DNA of 41,586 bases from an uncultured Collinsella sp. (GTDB lineage: Bacteria; Actinomycetota; Coriobacteriia; Coriobacteriales; Coriobacteriaceae). Under the pieces are notes generated by a model. The model saw only the letters and a list, made by a program, of their open reading frames with translations. It had not been told where the DNA came from and ran no database searches. Shown one piece after another: positions 7,189-14,950 of the stretch. The stretch spans positions 1-41,586 of the forward strand of contig CALGZY010000306.1 of NCBI GenBank assembly GCA_937934355.1. The letters are read 5' to 3'. A program made the translations under genes and the position numbers. Numbering within the stretch: the first letter of the stretch is position 1; each line of letters opens with the position of its first letter.

Positions 7189-8943
7189 TTCCACAACCTT
7201 CGCGCCGGCAGCGATCGCGTCTTCCTTGGTTCTGAAGAACTGCCAAGTGCTTTCCACGGTGGGGGTGATTTCCTTCTGGTCGCGGATGTACTGCGCCAGA
7301 ATGTTACGCACCTGACCGTTATCGTTGCCCAGCGTATCGCCGGTGTACATATCCGTGAGGCTGTAATCCTCAGGAGTCAGACCAGCCGCCTGCATGAAGC
7401 CGGCGCCGCCGGTGAAGCGGTAGTTGTTCATCACCACGGAGAACACCTGATCAGGCGCCACGGGCTGACCCTGATACTGCATGTTCTGGATGCGCTTTCC
7501 TTCGGGCGCATAGTAGTGGATTTCGTAGTACAAACCGTAGATTTCATCGGTGTAGTAGCCACCGCCAAGGTAATCGGGGTTCGACGCACTGGTGTAGTTG
7601 GTGGTAGCATGCTCCAGCCACAGCCGCAGCTGTTCGCCGGTCATGTTCACGCGATAGAGCCAGTTTTCAAACACGTACAGCTGATACAGCAAACGCATCG
7701 GAACGTCGCCCGCAGGAATCAGGTCGCGAACCTCGGCGCCGCTGGTCAGAGGCGCGCAGATGGACAGCTGCGCAGGAACCGCAGACAGCTGCGCCTTGTT
7801 CAGCAGATCCATCAGCGCGGTGGGCTGCAGGGAGATGTTCTTATTGGAGAAAGCGCCGGTAGCAGTGCCCAGAGGCTGATCCAGATAAGCCTGCAGTTCC
7901 TCGTTGTAGGGAGCCAGCGCCGTGGCAACCTTCTGATTTTCCACTAGGCCTTCCTGATCCGCCAGGAAACGGTAGCCGTTTTCAGCCGTCACAGGGGTCA
8001 CGGTCTTGGTCGCCGGGTCGTAGGCGAGCTTCATGAAGCCCAGGCCTTCACCGCCGCCGCCCGCCAGCACGGGCACAACCTTGCCCTCGGCATTGAGGAT
8101 GTCCTCACGGTAGTCGGTGTTATGGAAGTGACCATACACAACCGCGTCAATCCCGGTGGTCAGGTTAATCATTGCGCGAACCTGGTTTTCGTAGTCCGCG
8201 GGGTTGTTGCCATCGGTAGAAACAGCGTCTTCCACGCCGGAGTGTGCCACGACAATCACCACGTCGCAGCCCTCCTGCTCGCGCAGGATCGGCACGAAGT
8301 GCTCAACCGTGGGAACCAGATTGCGGAAGTCGATGCCCTCATAGTGGGACTCAACCTCCCAAGCGGGGATGTTGGGCGTATCCATGCCGATGACGCCAAC
8401 CTTCACGCCCTCAAATTCCTTGACGATGTAAGGGACGCCCATCCAGGAATCCCACTCGGTGCCCTTCGCCACAAAGTTGGCGGCGGACATGGGCACGGAA
8501 TGCTCCTCGCCGTTGTCGGGGCTCATCACATACTCAATCTGACGCTTGAGAATCGGCAGATCGTTGTTGAACTCGTGATTGCCCAAGCACCACATGTCGT
8601 AGTCCATCAGGCGCAGCGCCTTCATCATGGGATCGTCCTTTTCAGGCGCGAAGTAGGAGTAGTAATAGGTCATGGCAGAGCCCTGCACGGTATCGCCGCC
8701 ATCCACCAGAATGACGTTCTTTTCCGTAGCACGAACCTGCTCGATCATGGAAGCGATCATGGACAGACCCACGTTCGGGGAAGGTTCGCCAGTGGCGTAG
8801 TTGATGGGCAGCACTTTGCCGTGCACGTCGCTGGTCGCGATGACGGTAATCATGATGGGATCCGCATTCTCTGCGAACGCCACGCAGCCCACCAGGGGGA
8901 GAATCATGGTCAGCGCCAACAGAAGGGATAGGAGCTTCTTCAT
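7186..8943 (-). CDS. Exported 5'-nucleotidase / 2',3'-cyclic phosphodiesterase
   Basis: 585 residues from the start at 8943 (AGAGGTG upstream). A signal peptide ends in LPLVGC (Cys20), a possible lipobox, with AFA-EN just after as an alternative signal peptidase I site. The metallophosphoesterase domain shows SDVHG (Asp39, His41), GGDTVQGS, GNHE, AHSG and GHFH. A 5'-nucleotidase C-terminal domain follows (substrate binding). It would dephosphorylate extracellular nucleotides for salvage. The stop codon lies in the end of a MITE, so the native C-terminus may have been altered. It has a good promoter at 8993-9021. Confidence 0.9.
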   Translation of the reverse strand: MKKLLSLLLALTMILPLVGCVAFAENADPIMITVIATSDVHGKVLPINYATGEPSPNVGLSMIASMIEQVRATEKNVILVDGGDTVQGSAMTYYYSYFAPEKDDPMMKALRLMDYDMWCLGNHEFNNDLPILKRQIEYVMSPDNGEEHSVPMSAANFVAKGTEWDSWMGVPYIVKEFEGVKVGVIGMDTPNIPAWEVESHYEGIDFRNLVPTVEHFVPILREQEGCDVVIVVAHSGVEDAVSTDGNNPADYENQVRAMINLTTGIDAVVYGHFHNTDYREDILNAEGKVVPVLAGGGGEGLGFMKLAYDPATKTVTPVTAENGYRFLADQEGLVENQKVATALAPYNEELQAYLDQPLGTATGAFSNKNISLQPTALMDLLNKAQLSAVPAQLSICAPLTSGAEVRDLIPAGDVPMRLLYQLYVFENWLYRVNMTGEQLRLWLEHATTNYTSASNPDYLGGGYYTDEIYGLYYEIHYYAPEGKRIQNMQYQGQPVAPDQVFSVVMNNYRFTGGAGFMQAAGLTPEDYSLTDMYTGDTLGNDNGQVRNILAQYIRDQKEITPTVESTWQFFRTKEDAIAAGAKVVE

Positions 8944-8992
8944 GATGGGCACCTCTTTTTTCTTATTTCCCGCTCGAAGCAGGATTAAAACA

Positions 8993-9021
8993 ATTATATT
9001 CCATATTCTTTCGTTTGTAAA
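8993..9021 (-). promoter_or_regulatory. Promoter of the 5'-nucleotidase gene
   Basis: Minus strand: TTTACA (9016-9021), 17-bp spacer, TATAAT (8993-8998), about 50 bp before the start codon. This is close to the sigma-70 consensus. Confidence 0.7.
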
Positions 9022-9286
9022 CAGTGCCGCCAGATGCAGACTTCGCCGCGCCAAGGGGTTAGTTTGTTGACGAATGAATTCTCCGTCGAATCCAATTGCA
9101 AATACGGCGGAGGAAGCGATTGAAAGTCAAGTTTTTTGCAAGCCGCAAACAGTACGAACGCCATTGTAGGCAGCGAGGCAAATTGCGCCGGTGTGGTGAC
9201 AATAATATATTTTGTATTCTGTAATTTGTAGGTGGCGGACAGAAATCAAGGGTTGTCTCGGAATTTTCTTCTGCGAAATAGGTGGA
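9022..9286. other. Intergenic stretch without recognisable genes
   Basis: No reading frame here has a ribosome site or family resemblance, and no clear hairpin or repeat was seen. It separates the 5'-nucleotidase promoter from the rluD-tail fragment. Confidence 0.4.
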
Positions 9287-9319
9287 CTGCGGGGGGACGG
9301 GATGGAATGGGAGAAGTGA
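9287..9319 (+). pseudogene. Fragment resembling the 3' end of rluD
   Basis: The 33 bases encode LRGDGMEWEK and a stop. The true rluD end at 5668-5700 encodes LRGNGVEWEK and a stop; the two differ at only four of 33 bases. No homology is seen upstream or downstream. It could be a recombination remnant or chance similarity in a G-rich stretch. Confidence 0.4.
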
Positions 9320-9320
9320 A

Positions 9321-9366
9321 TAGAAAATGCGCCGCTGCCGACGGGGAGTGTGTCGGGAACGGCGCG
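9321..9366 (-). terminator. Terminator of the DUF4190-like gene
   Basis: Hairpin with GCGCCG (9329-9334) pairing CGGCGC (9360-9365), extended by an inner CCGAC/GTCGG stem. On the minus strand it is followed by ATTTTCT. It lies 20 bp after the stop of the small membrane protein gene. Confidence 0.65.
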
Positions 9367-9384
9367 TACTTTATTGTTTTTACA

Positions 9385-9627
9385 TTAGCTAAACAGACTA
9401 ACAGCGTAGATGCCACCAATCAATCCACCAACGGCGCTAATGATGCCCAGAACAATGCCCGCAGTGCCAAGACCCGTTGCACCGCCGACTTCTTTCGCCT
9501 TGCTGCGCCCGATGGCAGAAAGTACAATACCCACCACGCCGGAGATTCCGTAAAACCCAAAAATGAAGCATGTAACCAAAGATACGACGAACCCTGCGAT
9601 TTGAAGCCCGTTAGTTTTCCCTTCCAT
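9385..9627 (-). CDS. DUF4190-like small membrane protein
   Basis: 80 residues with two Gly-rich membrane helices (about 7-38 and 52-78) joined by a short basic loop (GRSKAKEVGG). This pattern is typical of DUF4190 proteins, whose function is unknown. AGGAGG lies upstream of the start. It has its own promoter (9699-9726) and terminator. It is the last gene of clear Firmicute character before the switch to actinobacterial sequence. Confidence 0.7.
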   Translation of the reverse strand: MEGKTNGLQIAGFVVSLVTCFIFGFYGISGVVGIVLSAIGRSKAKEVGGATGLGTAGIVLGIISAVGGLIGGIYAVSLFS

Positions 9628-9698
9628 GTTTCCGTATCCTCCTACTATTCGAGATTGATTTTCGTGCTTTCATTCCTTGCCCCCAAGGAACTACTTCC

Positions 9699-9726
9699 AT
9701 TATACCCCCCACCGAAAAAATGTCAA
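9699..9726 (-). promoter_or_regulatory. Promoter of the DUF4190-like gene
   Basis: Minus strand: TTGACA (9721-9726), 16-bp spacer, TATAAT (9699-9704). Both hexamers are perfect consensus. Confidence 0.75.
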
Positions 9727-9810
9727 GCATATTTTTAGCTAAATGGCAAATTTATTTCCGTAGTGGCCATAATTATCCACTTTTCCCACAAAGCATCCCG
9801 TCTACCCCAC
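9727..9810. other. Probable junction between two genomes
   Basis: To the left are Firmicute genes with their regulatory signals; to the right are actinobacterial genes starting with the gap terminator. The switch must fall between the last Firmicute promoter (ending 9726) and that terminator (from 9811). No IS, tRNA or attachment-like repeat marks it. It could be an assembly chimera or a transfer boundary. Confidence 0.55.
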
Positions 9811-9849
9811 AAAAAAACCTGCCCCCCGCCGTTGCCAGCAGAGAGCAGG
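9811..9849 (-). terminator. Terminator of gap
   Basis: CCTGC (9818-9822) pairs with GCAGG (9845-9849); the minus strand then runs into seven T (9811-9817). It lies about 35 bp after the gap stop codon. The stem is short, but the T run is strong. Confidence 0.6.
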
Positions 9850-9883
9850 AAACTTTCGTTTTTGGGAACGCTTACGCCTTCAA

Positions 9884-10906
9884 TTACTTCAGTTCCGCGA
9901 AGTACTTGATGGTGCGGACCATCTGAGAGGTGTAGGAGTTCTCGTTGTCGTACCAAGAGGTGACCTGAACGAGGGTCTGGCCGTTGCCGAGGTCAGAGCA
10001 CATGGTCTGAGTGGCGTCGAAGATGGAGCCGTGGGTCTCGCCGATGATGTCGGTGGAGACGATGTCGTCCTCGTTGTAACCGAAAGTCTCGGAGATGGTG
10101 GCGGCGTAGGCCTTCATAGCAGCGTTGACCTCGTCGACGGTGACCTTCTTGTCAACGACAGCGTAGAGGTTGGTGATGGAGCCGGTCGGCGTCGGGACGC
10201 GCTGGGCGGCACCGATGAGCTTACCGTTGAGCTCGGGGAGAACCAGGCCGATAGCCTTGGCAGCACCAGTGGTGTTGGGGACGATGTTGACGGCGCAGGC
10301 ACGGCTACGACGCTTGTTGCCCTTGCGCTGCGGGCCGTCGAGCGGCATCTGGTCGCCGGTCCAGGCGTGAATGGTGGTCATGATGCCGGACACGATGGGA
10401 GCGAAGTCGTTCAGACCCTTGGCCATCGGGGCGAGGCAGTTGGTGGTGCAGGAAGCAGCGGAGATGATGTTGTCCTCAGCGGTCAGCGTCTCATGGTTGA
10501 CGTTGTACACGATGGTGGGCAGATCGCTGCCGGCCGGAGCGGAGATGACGACCTTCTTGGCGCCAGCGTTGATGTGGGCCTGAGCCTTAGCCTTGCTGGT
10601 GTAGAAGCCGGTGCACTCGAGAACGACGTCGACGTCGAGGTCGCCCCAAGGCAGGTTGTTGGCGTCGGCCTCCTTGTAGATCTTGATCTCCTTGCCGTCA
10701 ACGGTGATGGAATCCTCGCCAGCAACGACCTCGTGATCGCGAGCGTAGTTGCCCTGCGTGGAGTCGTACTTCAGCAGGTAAGCGAGCATGTCGGGAGAGG
10801 TGAGGTCGTTGATAGCGACGATCTCGGAGCCCTCATGACCGAACATCTGACGGAAAGCCAGACGACCGATGCGACCGAAGCCGTTAATAGCAACCTTTAC
10901 TGCCAT
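9884..10906 (-). CDS. gap: Glyceraldehyde-3-phosphate dehydrogenase, type I
   Basis: 340 residues, the normal length. NAD-binding NGFGRIGR (8-15), catalytic SCTTNC with Cys153 and PNTTGAAKA are all visible. It oxidises glyceraldehyde 3-phosphate to 1,3-bisphosphoglycerate in glycolysis. The start at 10906 has AAGGAG upstream; a longer reading of 34 residues is not conserved. Codon use is strongly biased, as expected for a highly expressed gene. It follows whiA by 193 bp on the same strand. The usual downstream partners pgk and tpiA are missing and Firmicute DNA comes next, supporting a chimeric join. Confidence 0.97.
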   Translation of the reverse strand: MAVKVAINGFGRIGRLAFRQMFGHEGSEIVAINDLTSPDMLAYLLKYDSTQGNYARDHEVVAGEDSITVDGKEIKIYKEADANNLPWGDLDVDVVLECTGFYTSKAKAQAHINAGAKKVVISAPAGSDLPTIVYNVNHETLTAEDNIISAASCTTNCLAPMAKGLNDFAPIVSGIMTTIHAWTGDQMPLDGPQRKGNKRRSRACAVNIVPNTTGAAKAIGLVLPELNGKLIGAAQRVPTPTGSITNLYAVVDKKVTVDEVNAAMKAYAATISETFGYNEDDIVSTDIIGETHGSIFDATQTMCSDLGNGQTLVQVTSWYDNENSYTSQMVRTIKYFAELK

Positions 10907-10978
10907 TGTGTCTCCTTTCGTAAGGCCCCCGCAAGCTACAGCGCCTGCCGTTGAGGCCCACAAACTAACCACTCGCCT

Positions 10979-11054
10979 AATATACCTTTTTTTTGACTTG
11001 AATTTCACGAGAATGCCCGAAATTGAAAATCAAATTTGGGTTAAAACGTTTTAA
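10979..11054 (-). promoter_or_regulatory. Candidate promoter and operator region of gap
   Basis: The perfect palindrome TTAAAACGTTTTAA (11041-11054) has the central CG and A/T flanks of LacI/GalR-family operators. A possible -10 (TATATT) lies at 10979-10984 on the minus strand, without a convincing -35. The 193-bp gap after whiA is AT-rich and holds no gene or terminator. Confidence 0.4.
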
Positions 11055-11099
11055 AGAATAAAATAGCAGCTAAATCCATATATAAGTCGATACTTTAAC

Positions 11100-12029
11100 C
11101 TACCTGTTTGCTTCAATGAGCTTTTCAAGCCGTAAAACACGATGGTAGAGGGCCGACTTCGACAAGGGAGGGTCAGCCATCTCCCCCAAATCACGCAGCG
11201 ACAGATCGGGATAGCGCTCGCGCAGGTCGCAAAAGACCGCCAAGGCGTCCGGAAGTGCATCGCGAAGGCCACGCCGCTCGAGCTCATCGATAAGCGCAAG
11301 CTGATGTTGGGCGGCACCGGCGCTTCTGGTCTGGTTGGCGAGCTCGGCGTTCACGCGACGATTCACGTCGTTCTTAACCAACTTGACCGCGCGCGCCTCC
11401 TCAATCTCGGCAACGCTGCGCTTGGCATCAATCAGCTTTAAAAGATGCTCGATTTCCTCAGCGCTCTTAATGTAGACAGCAAAGGATCCGCGCCGCGCGT
11501 TAACGCGCGCATGGACTCCAATCTGCTCCAATAGATCGCAAAGTCCCCGGGCATACTGCTCGCCCTGCACCGCGATCTCCAAATGAAAATCGCCGCGGGG
11601 ATCGGCCACGAAGCCGCCCGCAATGAGCGCGCCGCGGATATAGGCAAGTCTACAGCAAGGACGGGCAACGATATGTCGGGGCACGCCGGCGACAAGTCCT
11701 CCCCTTCGGTCGAGGATACCCAGCAGAACCAAGGCCTTATCCAAATCGGGCTGATCGGGCAAGGTGATGAGGTAGTTTCGAACCTTATGCAAGACAGATT
11801 TGCGGACGGTGAACTCCGTTTTGAGCTTAAGAATGCGATGCGTCAGCGTAATCATCGTACGCGCGACGGCTCCCGTCTCAGTCGCAACCGTCAAACGATA
11901 CCGCCCAGAGCCGGTAAGCGAGAGCGTGCCACTCACGCGCGTGAGGGCGGCAAGCGTCGACAAGTCGCAGTATTCACATTCGGGTTCGCAGCGCGCAAGC
12001 TCGTCGCGCACCTCAGCGGTAAACGACAT
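11100..12029 (-). CDS. whiA: DNA-binding protein WhiA
   Basis: 309 residues, the usual length. The N-terminal two-thirds is the degenerate LAGLIDADG-like fold (CRLAYIRGALIAGGFVADPRGDFHLEI, split here as CRLAYIRGALIAGG then DPRGDFHLEI). The C-terminus is a helix-turn-helix region (LRDLGEMADPPLSKSALYHRVLRLEKL). WhiA controls sporulation in Streptomyces and affects division and metabolism elsewhere. It starts 6 bp after rapZ, so the two are co-transcribed. The yvcK gene that usually separates them is absent. Confidence 0.95.
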   Translation of the reverse strand: MSFTAEVRDELARCEPECEYCDLSTLAALTRVSGTLSLTGSGRYRLTVATETGAVARTMITLTHRILKLKTEFTVRKSVLHKVRNYLITLPDQPDLDKALVLLGILDRRGGLVAGVPRHIVARPCCRLAYIRGALIAGGFVADPRGDFHLEIAVQGEQYARGLCDLLEQIGVHARVNARRGSFAVYIKSAEEIEHLLKLIDAKRSVAEIEEARAVKLVKNDVNRRVNAELANQTRSAGAAQHQLALIDELERRGLRDALPDALAVFCDLRERYPDLSLRDLGEMADPPLSKSALYHRVLRLEKLIEANR

Positions 12030-12035
12030 GCAGAC

Positions 12036-12938
12036 CTATGCCTTCGTGTTGGCGCGCGACAGGTCGCGGTGGGAGATGCTCACATGATACTGAGCGCCTT
12101 CCAGGTAACGGGCCGTGGCCTCGGCAATGGCAACGCTGCGGTGCTGGCCGCCCGTACAGCCGATGGCAATAGAAAGCTGTGGCTTGCCCTCCGCGATATA
12201 GCCCGGCATCACCGTATCGAGTAGCTGTGTCCAAGCCTTCCAAAACTCCTGCGTCTTGGGATGGTCCAGAACAAAATCAGAGACCTTTTTATCGAGACCG
12301 GTCATGGTGCGCATCTCGGGATCGTAGAACGGATTGGGCAGGAAGCGGACGTCAATCATAATGTCCGCCTCGACGGGCATGCCGTGCTTAAAGCCAAACG
12401 AGAACACGTGGACGTCCATGAGCTGCTGGTCGGACAACTCGGAGAACGCCATGCGCAATTTGTTGCGCAGAGCAGAGGTACGCAGGCGGCTCGTGTCGAT
12501 GATCATATCGGCTCGATCGCGAACGCCCTGCAGCTGCAGTCGCTCGCGCTGAATGGCATCGGCCGTAGTCTCCCCCGGCTTGGCAATGGGATGACGGCGG
12601 CGATTTTCGCTGTAGCGACGAATCAGCACCTCGTCAGAAGCCTCCAAGAACACGATGTCGCAGCTCATCTCGCGCTCTTCGAGCGCGGCGACCGCATCGA
12701 GCAACTCGTCAAACAGTCCCTGGCTACGCAAATCGCAGGTGACGGCGAGATGCCTGCCCACGCCCGTATTGATGCCGACGAGCTCGGCAAGCTGGGCGAT
12801 GAGACGCGGAGGCAGGTTATCGATGCAAAAATAGCCCATGTCCTCGAACACGTGCATGGCCTGTGTGCGGCCCGATCCGGACATTCCGGTGATGATGACG
12901 ATATCGGGTATGCGCTCCGAGCGCTCCGCCGCATCCAT
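12036..12938 (-). CDS. rapZ: RapZ / YvcJ-family nucleotide-binding protein
   Basis: 300 residues. Walker A is GMSGSGRT (18-25), with Arg in the usual Lys position, as seen in actinobacterial members. Walker B and the CTGGQHRSVAIAE motif near the C-terminus are also present. In enterobacteria RapZ is an RNA-binding adaptor controlling GlmS; in Gram-positives it is a nucleotide-binding protein of unclear role. The start at 12938 has GGGAG upstream; 12956, six codons earlier, also has GGGAGG and is equally possible. A terminator-like hairpin abuts the ribosome site. Confidence 0.92.
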   Translation of the reverse strand: MDAAERSERIPDIVIITGMSGSGRTQAMHVFEDMGYFCIDNLPPRLIAQLAELVGINTGVGRHLAVTCDLRSQGLFDELLDAVAALEEREMSCDIVFLEASDEVLIRRYSENRRRHPIAKPGETTADAIQRERLQLQGVRDRADMIIDTSRLRTSALRNKLRMAFSELSDQQLMDVHVFSFGFKHGMPVEADIMIDVRFLPNPFYDPEMRTMTGLDKKVSDFVLDHPKTQEFWKAWTQLLDTVMPGYIAEGKPQLSIAIGCTGGQHRSVAIAEATARYLEGAQYHVSISHRDLSRANTKA

Positions 12939-12966
12939 GGCATCTCCCTTTTGCATGTGCTGCCTC

Positions 12967-13006
12967 CCAAAAACAAGCGCGGGACCCAGCAACCCGGATC
13001 CCGCGC
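12967..13006 (-). terminator. Terminator or attenuator between nanE and rapZ
   Basis: Perfect 8-bp stem GCGCGGGA (12977-12984) / TCCCGCGC (12999-13006). On the minus strand it is followed by TTGTTTTT, which runs directly into the GGGAGG site of rapZ. A possible -10 (TATACT) lies upstream at about 13023-13028, which would place the hairpin inside the rapZ leader. Confidence 0.65.
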
Positions 13007-13057
13007 GGTCAATTGCCTATATTGAGTATACCGCCCCGAGCGGATACGAGGCCTGTC

Positions 13058-13744
13058 TTACGCCTCAAGCGCAGCCTTGAACCAACTCGTAATACTCGTG
13101 GGGTGCGTGATGGCGGTGCCGACGACAACGGCCCAGGCGCCAGCATCGATAGCGGCGCGAGCCTCCTCGGGCGTGTGCACGCGGCCCTCGCAGATGATGG
13201 GAAGACCGGGGAATTCCTCGGTCGCCTGACGCAGGAGCGGCAGATCGGGACCGTCGGCCATGGTGCAATCGATAGCGGCGACACCGTGAGAAAGCGTGGT
13301 GGACACCAGGTCGAAGCCCATGTCGACAGCACGACGAATATCCTCGATAGTGGCACAGTCGGCCATCAGGAGCACACCCTCCTCGTGCAGTGGACGGAAG
13401 GTGTCCTCGACGGTCTTGCCATCGGGACGCGGGCGATCAGTGGCATCAATTGCCACGATGTCGGCACCGGCGGCAACGCAGGCGCGAGCATGACGCAGCG
13501 TCGGCGTGATGTAGACGCCCTCGTGTCCATCCTTCCACAAGCCGATGACGGGGACCTCGCAGCGGCCCTTAATGGCGGCGATGTCGGCAAGACCCTGGCA
13601 GCGAATGGCAGCGGCGCCGCCGAGCTCGCAAGCGCGAGACATTTGGGCCATGGTCTCGGGCGTACGAAGCGGCTCGCCCATATACGCCTGAACGCTCACG
13701 ACGAGCTTGCCCTTCAGGGATTGAATCAAAGGATCGACGGTCAT
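13058..13744 (-). CDS. nanE: N-acetylmannosamine-6-phosphate 2-epimerase
   Basis: 228 residues forming a TIM barrel of the NanE family. Visible signatures are LVVSVQAYMGEPL near the start, GAAAIRCQG, PVIGLWKDG, the ADIVAIDATDRPRP stretch with catalytic Asp/Lys surroundings, and ICEGRVHTPEEA. It converts ManNAc-6-P to GlcNAc-6-P, the last step particular to sialic-acid catabolism. It is the final cistron of the nan gene group, 70 bp after the kinase with a hairpin in the gap. The ribosome site (AAAGG) is weak. Confidence 0.95.
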   Translation of the reverse strand: MTVDPLIQSLKGKLVVSVQAYMGEPLRTPETMAQMSRACELGGAAAIRCQGLADIAAIKGRCEVPVIGLWKDGHEGVYITPTLRHARACVAAGADIVAIDATDRPRPDGKTVEDTFRPLHEEGVLLMADCATIEDIRRAVDMGFDLVSTTLSHGVAAIDCTMADGPDLPLLRQATEEFPGLPIICEGRVHTPEEARAAIDAGAWAVVVGTAITHPTSITSWFKAALEA

Positions 13745-13767
13745 AAGGCTGTAACCTTTCTCAGAAC

Positions 13768-13798
13768 AGCCTCCCGAGGCGTGTTGTCTCGGGAGGCT
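13768..13798 (-). other. Intercistronic hairpin nanK-nanE
   Basis: Perfect 11-bp stem AGCCTCCCGAG (13768-13778) / CTCGGGAGGCT (13788-13798) with a 9-nt loop. There is no T run on the minus strand, so it is more likely a processing or stability element than a terminator. Confidence 0.65.
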
Positions 13799-13814
13799 CC
13801 TACAGCAGATACGT

Positions 13815-14780
13815 TTACTTCAACGAGGCAAGAAGATGCTCAGCGGCACCGATAAGCGGGGCATCGCCCTCCAGAGAACCGATGAGGATCGGCGTGTCCT
13901 GAAGCGGATCGAGCGCCTGGCTGGCATAGCCCTCGTGCACCGAATCCTTCCACGTCTGTGAACGCCAATCGGGACCTTGGTGAATCACGCCGCCCGAAAG
14001 CACGATGACCTCAGGGTCCAGGATGTTAGCGAGCGAGCCCAAGCTGGCCCCCAGCGCAAAGCCGGCGTCATGGATGACCTCGGTCGCCTTTGCGTCGCCC
14101 GCACGGCACAGGTCGTTCACATCGCGACCGACCGAAGGACGGCTGGGGTCGACGCGACCAAAGCGCTCATCGTACATACGACCAATGGAAGTGCCCGAAG
14201 CAACCGACTCCAGATGGCCGGAACGCCCGCAGGCGCAGGGAATACCGGCGGCAGCCGAGCACTCGATGTGGCCCATATGGCCAGCAGCACCATGGAAGCC
14301 CTGCATCACGCGGCCGTTCTCGACATATGCGCCGCCGATGCCCGTACCGATGCCAAGACACAAGACGGAGAACTTGCCCTTGCCGACGCCCCAGTGGGCC
14401 TCGCCCAGAGCATGAGCCTGCACGTCGCCTACAACGGCAACGGGAAGACCGAGGTCCTCGCGCAGGCGCGGCCCCAACTGAACGCCGGACCAGCCGGGCA
14501 TGATCTCGTTGGCATACGCGATGGCGCCCGTCTTGGGATCGACAACGCCGGCGGCACCGATACCGACGCCAAGGACCTCGACATCGGGATTCGCCTCGAG
14601 AGCGGCCTTGATGGACGCCTCGATACGCTGGAAGACGGCCTCGCCGCCCTCTTGGGCCTCGGTGGGAACCTCGGCCTCAAAAACGGGATGGGGCACGCTG
14701 CCGTCAGCCGGGTACTCCATGATGGCAGTCGCGATCTTAGTTCCGCCGATATCGACAGAGCAGACGTACTTGTTCTCCAT
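13815..14780 (-). CDS. nanK: ROK-family sugar kinase, probable N-acetylmannosamine kinase
   Basis: 321 residues. The ATP-binding DIGGTKIATAI lies near the N-terminus. The Zn-binding ROK signature GIPCACGRSGHLE and the catalytic region following GAAGHMGHIE are present. ROK enzymes phosphorylate sugars; the position between nanA and nanE argues for ManNAc, though glucokinase activity cannot be excluded from the sequence. The start at 14780 has AAGGAG upstream; a nine-codon longer reading lacks a site. A long hairpin separates it from nanA. Confidence 0.85.
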   Translation of the reverse strand: MENKYVCSVDIGGTKIATAIMEYPADGSVPHPVFEAEVPTEAQEGGEAVFQRIEASIKAALEANPDVEVLGVGIGAAGVVDPKTGAIAYANEIMPGWSGVQLGPRLREDLGLPVAVVGDVQAHALGEAHWGVGKGKFSVLCLGIGTGIGGAYVENGRVMQGFHGAAGHMGHIECSAAAGIPCACGRSGHLESVASGTSIGRMYDERFGRVDPSRPSVGRDVNDLCRAGDAKATEVIHDAGFALGASLGSLANILDPEVIVLSGGVIHQGPDWRSQTWKDSVHEGYASQALDPLQDTPILIGSLEGDAPLIGAAEHLLASLK

Positions 14781-14851
14781 GTCGCTCTCCTTAGGAGATA
14801 AAAACAACTACAGGAAATGAAGGCTGCGTTATCGCCGCAGCTTGGTAAAGG

Positions 14852-14947
14852 TTTCCCGGGTGCCCGAGATCGCCGAGAAACCGTGTGGCCATTGACCTAA
14901 TGGGTCATGGCCGCACGGTTGAACGGCGAGGTCGGGTGCCTGGGAAA
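14852..14947 (-). other. Long (about 96-nt) intercistronic hairpin nanA-nanK
   Basis: The two halves (14852-14897 and 14902-14947) pair over almost their whole length. Matched blocks are TTTCCC, CCCGA, TCGCCG, AACCGTG, GGCCA and TGACC, with several G-U pairs, two small internal loops and one bulge. It begins four bases after the nanA stop. No T run follows on either strand, so it is not a classic terminator. A second small hairpin (GCTGCG/CGCAGC, about 14823-14842) follows. Confidence 0.75.
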
Positions 14948-14950
14948 GCT

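Noticed and set aside
10031..10954. 307-residue open frame opposite gap
   Set aside because: Antisense shadow caused by strong codon bias in gap.
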